Shown here one piece after another: positions 55,927 to 64,000 of a stretch of 64,000 nucleotides of DNA. The notes under the pieces are model-generated. The model worked only from the letters and a program-made list of their open reading frames with translations, did not search any database and had not been told where the DNA came from. Every line of letters starts with the position of its first letter. Position 1 is the stretch's first letter. Source of the DNA: Klebsormidium nitens (Eukaryota > Streptophyta > Klebsormidiophyceae > Klebsormidiales > Klebsormidiaceae). The stretch is taken from assembly GCA_000708835.1 (NCBI GenBank), contig DF237240.1:31023-95022 (forward strand). The letters run 5' to 3'. The position numbers were made by a program, and so were the translations under genes.

Positions 55927-58360
55927 CAGATTGGCTTGAAAACTTGTGTTGCTACACTAAGTGGTGTGCCATTCAAAGCTCTGCTTTTAATTTACCGTAG
56001 TGCCGGGTGCTTCGACGAAAGGAAGAGAAAAGAACTCTCAAGGTTCTGGGTTTGTAACAGTAACAATGTTTTTGCCGTCAGACAGTCAGCGGTAGCATTT
56101 CCAAAGATTTCATGCATTATTTCTCAGTCACTTTGCAACCAAGAGAACCTTTTCTCCAAGATCACAGTTGATAAAACATCAAGACCAAATCGATCGAGAA
56201 AAGAGGCGGCAAATCATTGATCGTATTCACTCCTTCTGCAAGGGTTGTTGAAGAGACACTAAAGAGTACTTGGATGATTCTTTTTAAGGGACGCAGAGCT
56301 CGCAAGTTTTGCTGAGCCCTTGTCGCGTAAGCATGCACAGAAAAGCTTCCTTAGCAAAGTAGTCTTTAAGAAGTGACCTGCAAGTATTCGCGCAAGAACC
56401 CAAACAAACTTAAAAACAAAGACTTGGATGCACAGAGGTAGTCGTCGCTAGCGGCTATTGTGCTTACCGTTCCAGGCTTCAGGCTTCTAGGTATGTCGGC
56501 TTCTTGCGTTCAAGAACTTCAAAAGCGAATCATGCATTAGCACTCGAACGCGTGAACTGAATCCTGCGTTTCAAAGTTTGTTTTCAGCTCTCTCTCCTTC
56601 CAGCATCAACCCTTTGACCTCCTGGCTTCAGAAACAACGATTCAATGCTATGCTCCTCTAAGGACTTGTGAGACCTTTGGACGCTGATCTGCATGAAGGC
56701 AGCATGAAGGTCGCTCCAGGTCGCTGCTGGTCTCCTGAGGTTTGGCAGATCCTTCTTAGTCTTCTGAAACTCATGGAGGACTCCGTTTGATCAAAGAAGT
56801 CTTTGCGCTCACGCAGCTCTCCCTGTAAACTTAAGCAGGTTGGGTTGTTGTCTGGTCGGGGTACAGACGCACGAGACTCGTCTGCCTGTGTGGAGTCGCA
56901 GGTGATACTTTGCAGGTGCTCGGAGGACATTGAACCGGCCGCTACTTAGCAGATTCGAGCGCGGCTTTTGAAAGCCAAGTGATTGCAAGCTTGTGGACGT
57001 AAGCAAGGCCTGGATTTGCAGTTAATGTTGACATCATCGTCCAGAGCCAGCGCATGGTACCAACGTGACATTGCACGCTGGCAGGGGAAGCTAGAGCGAC
57101 TTCGTCCCAGCTGCCTTGAGAGATCCTTGAAGCTCCAAAAGCTACATTAGAGAGCTTGTTGAAGAGCGCACAGTGGTCCCTCGCGCACTCCATGATTTCT
57201 GCAGACGCACGACGGTCATATCGAATTGTGACATGATTTGCTGGCCTAGGATCGACTAACCGTGCTCAGGAAGTTGGCCTGGTACATGTAGGAAGGCTTT
57301 ACAATGTCGCCCGAGCTGCATCATTGCTTTGCTTGAAGCAACACTCTGGCAAGCTAGCCACGCGAACTGCGAGTGCATGGTTTTATTGCCGCTAGCGCTG
57401 CGGGCGGCGATAAGAGAAAACTTAGCAGCTTGCGGCGCAACCGAATTGCGCTGATATATACGAGGGGGAATAACAACGTATCGTTTACCCATTGGCATGC
57501 CATGGTACAAGTGTACACGTAGCATTCATAACTCGATTGACATACACCGCCACATGATGCGTTGCAGCGCATGCATGCAAGGTGCATTTCAATGTATCAT
57601 ATAAGATGCTTCCTGAAGTGCTCATTTGTAAGTCGGTTGAGCCGCCGCCATTATCGCGTTGGCGGCCGTGCTGCAGACATCATGCCATGCATCATTAACA
57701 TACGTGCGCGCGGGCCGCGACTGCGCCGCTCGCTTGCAATTGGATGACGGCGGACTTTGACGGATGACTTCGGCGGACTTTGATGTAAGAACTTTCGGAT
57801 GGTCACGTGCTCCCAAGTCATCCGACCTGCCAGCAGCTAGGTAGCTAGTAACCTGCCTTACTAACATAAGGCAAGCATAGCTCCTGGCACATACCAATGC
57901 TTCAAACCAATGATGTTGTTAGAAACCCGTGTATCGTTCCTTAAGCTAGATACCTAAGAAAGTAACGTTAGCGCTTACTCACTATCGAATTTAGTACAAT
58001 ATGTACAGCTCTTCCAATTCTTCAAGTTTCCTAGCCGCTAAGTAACTGGAATTGGGGCTCGATCGACTTCACTCCGTCGGAGCCTCGCTCTGAACGCGAT
58101 CTCCGATCCCAGCGCAGCCTCGAGGTTGATGCAGGCAGGCATCAGACATAATGAGAACCAACAAACGAACCTATACTTAAAGCAACAGATCAGAAATTGT
58201 GAAATATTTTTCGGCTCATTTTAGGCTATAGGTCTAAGCTTCTGCCACAGGATATAGGCATCTTTCAATAACCGAACCCCTCTGCGGAACCAGCACCCGC
58301 GCCACCGACCCTTACTGCGGGAAGAATCGCCTGGTGCTATGGTCCTCAAGGGAACACGTG
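55927..58360. other. Intergenic region between second MYND gene and L18a-like gene
   Basis: About 2.4 kb. One weak minus-strand exon candidate at 56942-57193 is listed separately. A short direct repeat CGGCGGACTTTGA occurs at about 57749 and 57771. Otherwise I see nothing that can be supported. Confidence 0.4.
56942..57193 (-). CDS. Weak candidate exon, unrecognised
   Basis: A frame of 83 codons runs from an ATG at 57193 to a stop at 56942 and follows a TCTGCAG acceptor by a few bases. The composition is protein-like, with helical, Trp- and Met-containing segments (HVGTMRWLWTMMSTL, YVHKLAITWLSKAALES). No family is recognised and no upstream exon could be joined with confidence. Confidence 0.28.
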   Translation of the reverse strand: MECARDHCALFNKLSNVAFGASRISQGSWDEVALASPASVQCHVGTMRWLWTMMSTLTANPGLAYVHKLAITWLSKAALESAK

Positions 58361-60804
58361 TCAAGAGTCAAGGACAGGTTGCCCCAACCGGTAGTCGGCC
58401 CAAAGCGCCATGATGTGGTCCCGGTCACTGACGAAATACGCAACAATGCCCAGAGCGAACGCAGCGCTGATGCACCCCTGCAGGAAACACATAGCATACC
58501 GTCAGAATTGCCGGGCAAGATCCTGCGGGAGCGTCCTGACTCAGGTGCTTCGGTTGTGACATAGCGCCTTGTTTGTCTGAACAAAGAAGATGAGGGCATG
58601 TGTAACTGTTGAATCGATCGTGCAGATGTCAAAAAAGCGCTCCTAAGCTAGTGGTAGGCGGATACTTGCGCAAAGTTGGTCACTCCACCTGAAACGGAAG
58701 AGTGCCCCGAACAAGATATCATCCCAAACAAGGACTAAGAGACACACAACCCCTGCGGTTCTCAGTCGCTTCAGCGCGGCTGGCGACGAGGCACACGCAG
58801 CTGGTCACAGCAGTGAAGTGCTAGATATACTCTACCAGTAAAACTAGTAAAGCAATTGCCCAATCTGAGATCATGTAGAAGATAGGACAACTGGGTGACA
58901 TACTAGCGCGAACCGATAAGTGAAAAGGATGAGAAGGAAAACGATCGATGAAAAAGGCACCGAAAGAGCGCTTACTGCAACAAGGCTCGCCGTTAGGCCT
59001 GGCCGCTCCCGGGGGTTGTGGGGGAAGAACCAGAGAATCGCGCCAACGTACCAGAGGAGGTTGAAGAAGAAACCAAAGATGAACCTGTAACACAGAAAAT
59101 GGGCTTAAAGCAGGTGCAGGCAAAAAGCCCTCTTGACGCTGACTCGAATGCAGGGGAGAACCTCGACAAAGAGCAAACATGTTAAGGTTCGAACGAGAGC
59201 CACATTAAAATCCGACAAAGCCAAGATCAGAAAACCGTATCAGAGGCATTCCCAAATGACGACAATGCAACACCGATCACAAGCCGGGGTCTAAGCTCTT
59301 CGAAAACCATCTAAGACGCTGGCTTTTGAATCATTGCCGAAGGATCGCTGGAGTTGCTGGAGCTACACCAAGTACAGCGCATCTGCCTAGAACTTGAAGA
59401 CACAAGGGGCTATTTTGAATGTGGTAGAATGAACGTAGATTGGCAACTGCCTAGAACTTGAAGACACAAGGGGCTATTTTGAATGTGGTAGAATGAACGT
59501 AGATTGGCAAGAGGTAAAAAGTGAAGGAATTAGGACAATAGCAGTACTGAGAACGAGCTTGCTTAGGCACCTGACGTGGCTTGGATTTCAGAAGGGCGTG
59601 AGAAACACTTTATGTGAGTGCTGGAACGGGGAAGCTGAAAGCAGAACAGGCGACACGTCACCAAACGTCCCCCCTATGCTGGGACTTGGGGGTTCACTGC
59701 TCCTGGCCGTTTCAAGCCGCTGCGGACTTGTTTAAAGGACACAAGACGGAATTGCTCACCGATTCCTAACGAAAGCTGCAAGGCGATCACCGACGCAAGC
59801 TTCTCAGAGTGTGCTGGCAAGATGATTGGAGCGTAATCTGTAGAGCCTAACTTAATCCCGTATCGGAGGCCAAATGACCAACCATAATACGAGACGTCAT
59901 CCTAAAGACAAACATTGTAAGAGAATGCAATATTTAAAGGGGGCACAGATGCTCACAGGAACCACCCAATACCGCAACCGCAGCACGGCAGGGGCCTGTC
60001 GTAACCGTACTCTCCGCTCAGCTCGTGATACTCGTAACCACCCGGTCCGGTCTGCAACAAAAAGGAAGAGTGGTTTCAGACTTGGTTGTTCTTGAATAGT
60101 GTCAAAACTGCAAATAATGGAAGAACAGTGGGGACTGAGTCTGGTGGTAGATTCTGACAGCCCGAACAGACATTTTCCTCATCCCGCAGGTGAAATGCTA
60201 TTGCTCGTGAAGTAAAGCTGCACCAATGGGGACCAGACTGAGCCAGAACACTCTTGATATTGTTGCACAGAGTATACAAATTGATATGGACTGCAGTCAA
60301 TAAACCCTGGAACTGGTTCATTTTTCTAAACACTGGCTGCGACTCTGTACCCAATAACTTTAGTGGGGAAGTTGCAGCTGGACGCAGTACACTGTCTTGA
60401 GCTCCACAAGCTCCTCCAGCCACTACACTCCCTCCACTGGGCATTGCAAACAAGTGGTCACTTCGTCGAGTCAAAGCAAGATTCTGCACCATTGAACACA
60501 AGGACCCACCACAGAGTAGCCGGGCTGCGGAGGCGCCTCTGCCTGCCAGTACTCAGGACGCGATGTCATCTGTGGCTGCTGCTGATAGTGCGTTTGCGAC
60601 TGGGGCCGCCCCCCCCGAGTGTACTGCTGATATCCCGTATAAGGTATATAAGCGGGCGGCTGCGCCTCCGTCAATGGGGGGGCAGAAGGGGCCTCACTGC
60701 TACTAGGGGCAGCCTGCAGAGAATCAGGACAAAGTCAAACTCTGGGTCTAAGCAAATTGAAGAAAGACCCTCACCACCTGCTCTTCTGATAGACTACTCA
60801 GCAT
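58361..60804 (-). CDS. 60S ribosomal protein L18a-like membrane protein
   Basis: Five minus-strand exons: 60804-60778, 60713-60510, 60051-59957, 59084-58976, 58477-58361 (TGA); 183 residues. The family is named for weak similarity to ribosomal L18a but is a plant-specific membrane protein. The first 70 residues are Pro/Gln/Tyr-rich (YIPYTGYQQYTRGG). Then comes the hallmark RPLPCCGCGIGWFLFIFGFF, a first membrane helix and a second one around LLWYVGAILWFF. NPRERPGLTASLVA follows, with a third helix CISAAFALGIVAYFV and a short tail (ADYRLGQPVLDS). The tail is longer than in typical land-plant members. The donor after exon 2 could be three bases earlier. Exon 1 codes for only nine residues. Intron 3 holds a perfect 64-bp tandem duplication. 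Confidence 0.9.
59383..59510 (-). repeat. Perfect 64-bp tandem duplication in L18a-like gene intron 3
   Basis: Units 59383-59446 and 59447-59510 are identical, starting CTGCCTAGAACTTGAAGACA and ending AGATTGGCAA. The lack of any difference points to a very recent event or an assembly artefact. Confidence 0.97.
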
Positions 60805-63108
60805 TGAGGAGCGAATGGTAGCTCCTTGATAAACTTCTGTGGCATTTGGCAGCATCAGAATCACAGTGCACAATCTCTGTTATGGTGGCATGCTGAGGAG
60901 CGGCATGTCAGGTAAGGGGCACTTTTCAAGCTCGCAGAAGGAGCAGGATTGTGCAGGTAATATGCAATGCCGGAACCACATGCCCTTCCTCTGCACCAAC
61001 TTCTAATCGAGGCAGTCAAAAGTGCACGGTATATGTACAAACGGAGCCTTTGATGCGCAGCGGTTCTTGAAGCTTCGAGGAGCACAAGGAAATAAGCGGC
61101 TGAAAATTGTTGTGACGGCTCTCGAAGGAGTCTTGACAGCTTCAGGCAACACACTCTTACCTTCATGGGTACTCCTCCAAAACCCTAAAACTCGACTTCA
61201 AAAGTGGACCTCAACATGCGGTGGAACGTGGGGCAAAGAACAACTTGGTCATGCGGAGTATGAAAACCCAGAACCACGTCTACAGCTAACACACTGTATC
61301 AGCATTGCCACAGTGCATGCAGGATGTAGACCAAGCAAGTACATAGAGCAACCACGAACGTGACTGTCGCTTGTTATGCACAACGACGTACACAACACAG
61401 CCTGTGTACGACAGGGCAGAAGGAACCACACTTTTCGGCTGCGCTGTTCAAAGGAAGCAGAAAACCATACCTGCTCCTGCGATGGGTCGCCAGCCGCCAT
61501 GAAGGCCCCTGTAAAGTTTTTGCACTCCCAGAAGAGACCTGTCAACCTGAAGCATGCAACCCTAGCCCCCTGCCAACCACTCACACGCTCTCCCTCTCCA
61601 AAGACCGTCTTCCTCAGAATCCAAGTTCTCGCGCCCTCAAACTTCAACACGATTTCGAAGTGCTCAGCAATTCAAGAGCCAGCGCAAGCTACACAGTGCA
61701 GAGGGCACAAGTGCGAAGGTTGCGGGTCCAGCTGGCGCGCGACCGCGAGGCGCGCCGCCCGCGCTAGACTCTGAGAGTGCAGTTGCCCAACTCCCTCGGG
61801 GAATCGCCCGTAGTATAAGCTATCCGCCATAAGGGCTCTGAGGGCCAGCACTCACCATTACCGCGCTGTGGCGGACCGTTCCCATCCGGTTCCTCCTAAA
61901 GCACTCCCTCAGGCCCCACACACAATGCCAATTAGCCAATGGTCATCAGCAGAGAGAGCAGGCTGGGTAGATTGTGGTTGAAGCTTTGCTTCAGCCTTCA
62001 GCTCATAAAAGTCAGTGTGGTTGGCACTTCAAGGCGTTGAAGCAAGTCCGGCCACAGAGCCGGCTCCGAGGCTCTGTGGCGCCTTGCGGCAGATCTCTAA
62101 CCTGCTTGCACCACTGCCAAGTGTCATTCCAGAAGCAAGAAGATGCTTCTCTGAGTCAGCAACTTGATGACTCAGCACAGCTGGCGGCGGCACCCGATGG
62201 CGCTGCCTGGCGTCCTCTGGCAGCTTTCTGAGCTCGTTTTGATGGGTTGCAATGGTCTCCAACTACATTTCTCAAAAGAACAAAGGGTCCATTTCTCAGG
62301 AGAGTCTTGTGGCAAGCTCAAAAGCAGGAAGACTGTGGTCGGCGCGTTGTGTACGCACGCGTTTAGACATGCTCAGGTAAGTGTTTTGCTTCTGTAGCTC
62401 TCAAACATCAGGATCAAGCACCTCTTGTACAGGGCCGCGCGCTTGGGAATTGCTAACCAGCATTCAAAACACTTGATGGTCTGTGCTGTCTGCTGTAAGT
62501 GGAATGCTTTTTGTCTGCCGTAAGTGGAATGCTTTTTGTCTGCCAGAAGGGGCTTTCTGTCAGGCCTCCTTAGTATACTGGGTCAGCCTGACGATTGTGG
62601 ACAATACCAACATGCACATGTGCCATGTGGGATCGCCGCCAGTTCCAGAGTAATGGGTTTGCAAATGCATGTTGGCGAGCGCCATGAGCTCTCAAACACG
62701 TCTCCAGCCTCATGCATGTCCTGCACTCATCACAATGGACTTCCTTTTTCCATGGGTTTGTCTCCACACAAAAGCACTTTGGTCAGGGGCAGGGATCAGA
62801 TCACCTGAGGCTTTGATTCTGATCCGTTAATACTTTTCTGCATGCAGGGTGGTTGCCCACAAACAGCGGAGTGTGTGGTCAGCAGCGCCGCGCACCGGGC
62901 TTTGAGGTAAGCCCTGTGCTTAGGCTTCTACGCATCTGCTGCCTGCCGACCTGCGCACTTGCAGGCTCACAGAATTGTGTTATCAAAGCAGGAGTCACTC
63001 AGGCGATGGCCAACATCCACCCCCCGGGCCACCAGGATCATCGCTCAATCATGCGTCCGTCAACTCCGAGGGGTCCCCTGAGTATTGTCTGGTCGTGTTT
63101 TGCAGCAG
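60805..63108. other. Divergent intergenic region; possible 5' exons of the next gene
   Basis: It lies upstream of the L18a-like gene (-) and of the gene starting near 63109 (+). Two stretches look like transcribed exons on the plus strand: one ending 62376 at CTCAG|GTAAGT, and 62848-62906, bounded by TGCAG and GAG|GTAAGC. The latter could code for WLPTNSGVCGQQRRAPGFE in a phase that fits the exon at 63106. A CCAAT word occurs at about 61935. The 25-bp duplication at 62495-62544 is listed separately. Confidence 0.35.
62495..62544 (+). repeat. 25-bp perfect tandem duplication containing a GTAAGT
   Basis: Two adjacent copies of the unit beginning GTAAGTGGAATGC and ending TGTCTGCC lie at 62495-62519 and 62520-62544. 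Confidence 0.95.
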
Positions 63109-63198
63109 ATGGCAGAGACAACTACACCGCCGCAGCAGGAGTCGGCAGCCTCACTGTTTGATGGCACCCCTGCCGCTGAATTGCTGCCTTCGACTCTG
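63109..63198 (+). CDS. First visible exon of an unrecognised gene that continues past the window
   Basis: The ATG at 63109 follows TTTTGCAGCAG. The exon reads MAETTTPPQQESAASLFDGT...LLPSTL and ends at CTG|GTGAGC (63198), phase 0. Thirty residues of Thr/Pro/Gln/Ala-rich sequence do not identify a family. If the acceptor is TTTGCAG the exon begins at 63106 and may continue a reading frame from 62848-62906. The following intron or intergenic DNA consists largely of the roughly 110-bp repeat up to the window edge. Confidence 0.4.
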
Positions 63199-63310
63199 GT
63201 GAGCTCACCAAACCTGATGGCTCAGATTCTGTTGCGTGGGAGGGGCGCATAGTCAAGTCCTGGGACATGGCATGGACCAAGGGAGCGATACGTGCTGTAC
63301 AAGTGGAGTG

Positions 63311-64000
63311 CTGACAATTTGCATTGGCGTAGAAGGTCGAATGCATAGATCAGTGGGTGCAGATTGACGACCCCATGCCGAGCGCTTTCTGGGTTCTTGT
63401 GAGAGAGAGGGATTCGAGGAGCTGACAAATTGCATGGTTTTAGAGGCTTGAATGCATAGACCAGTGAGTGCAGATTGTCAGCCCCATGCCGGGGGCTCTC
63501 TTTGGTTGTTCTTCAGTTCATGGACCGAGGGGCTGACAATCTGCATTGGTTGAGAAGCGACAATGTAAAGACCAGTGAGTGCAATTTGTCACCCCCATAC
63601 CGGGTACTTTCCTAAAGGGCTTCTGTGGAGGAGCTGACAATTTGCATTGGTTAAGAGGCTTCAATGCATAGACCAGTGAGTGCAAATTGTCCGGCCCCAT
63701 GCCGGGCGCTTTTCTTGGTTCGTCTGGAGTTATCTAGCTGACAATTTGCATTGGTTGAGAAGCTTCAATGCATAGACCAGCTGTTGCAAATTGTCGAGCC
63801 CATACCGGGCACTTTTCTGGTTCTACTGGGAGCGATAGAGGGAGGTTCTGTCAATCTGCATCAGTTTAGAGGGTGGATTGCATAGACCAGCTGGTGCAGA
63901 TTGTCACGCCCATGCCGGGCACTTTTCCTGGTTTTACTGGGAGCGATAGATCTAGGTTCTGACAATTTGCATTGGCTTAGAAGGTCGAATGCATAGACCA
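63311..64000 (+). repeat. About 110-bp tandem repeat with internal inverted arms, continues beyond the window
   Basis: Units start with CTGACAATTTGCATTGG-like sequence at 63311, 63422, 63533, 63634, 63738, 63848 and 63959, at spacings of 111, 111, 101, 104, 110 and 111 bp. Each has AATGCATAGACCAG in the middle, then a TGCAAATTGTC-like arm complementary to the start, then CCCATGCCGGGC and CTTTTCTGG-like sequence. Copies are 75-90 percent alike by eye. The array is truncated by the window end. Confidence 0.93.

Noticed and set aside
61360-61774. Overlapping plus-strand open frames upstream of the L18a-like gene
   Set aside because: Two overlapping frames of similar length, no domain, no splice context; probably non-coding.
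63311-64000. CRISPR array
   Set aside because: The whole unit, not just short direct repeats, is conserved; there are no unique spacers and the context is a eukaryotic gene.

Overview
The window looks like nuclear DNA of a green plant-lineage eukaryote. Genes are broken by many short GT-AG introns on both strands, and the recognisable proteins are plant-type: CENP-C, a clade-E-like PP2C, a PPR protein, APC4, a plastid-type serine acetyltransferase, a CHR19/ETL1-type SNF2 helicase and a ribosomal L18a-like membrane protein. Intergenic spacing is compact, no bacterial operon features or rRNA/tRNA genes were seen, and there are plant gene families beside a fungal Dot5-like nuclear peroxiredoxin. 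This suggests a streptophyte alga or early land plant. A Klebsormidium-like alga is my best guess, but it is only an inference. All exon models below were built by hand from splice signals, reading phase and family resemblance.

Layout. 1-4.6 kb: 3' part of CENP-C (+). 6-6.8 kb: a glycine-rich ORF (-). 7.8-8.1 kb: a TA-flanked MITE. 8.6-14 kb: PP2C phosphatase (+). 15-16 kb: a weakly supported membrane-protein gene (-). 17.1-19.5 kb: PPR protein (-). 20.2-30.2 kb: 14-exon APC4 (+). 31.6-33.5 kb: serine acetyltransferase (+). 34.9-38.6 kb: histidine phosphatase (-). 38.9-39.7 kb: G/C hairpin repeats and a coiled-coil repeat ORF. 40.6-42.1 kb: MYND zinc-finger gene (+). 43-50.8 kb: 13-exon CHR19-like helicase (-). 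51.7-52.9 kb: peroxiredoxin Q (+). 54.3-55.9 kb: second MYND gene (-). 58.4-60.8 kb: L18a-like membrane protein (-). 63.1 kb to the end: start of a gene whose first intron or flank is a roughly 110-bp tandem repeat.

The genes are independent housekeeping loci, not a pathway cluster. Themes are chromosome biology (CENP-C, APC4, CHR19), thiol/sulfur metabolism (serine acetyltransferase, peroxiredoxin) and signalling (PP2C, histidine phosphatase).

The most striking structural signal is not a gene. In at least five introns of three unrelated genes (PP2C, APC4, CHR19), the edge of the neighbouring exon together with its splice site is repeated in tandem as degenerate copies inside the intron. These 'splice-edge echoes' look like a recurrent way in which introns of this genome grow, and in one case they offer an in-frame alternative donor.
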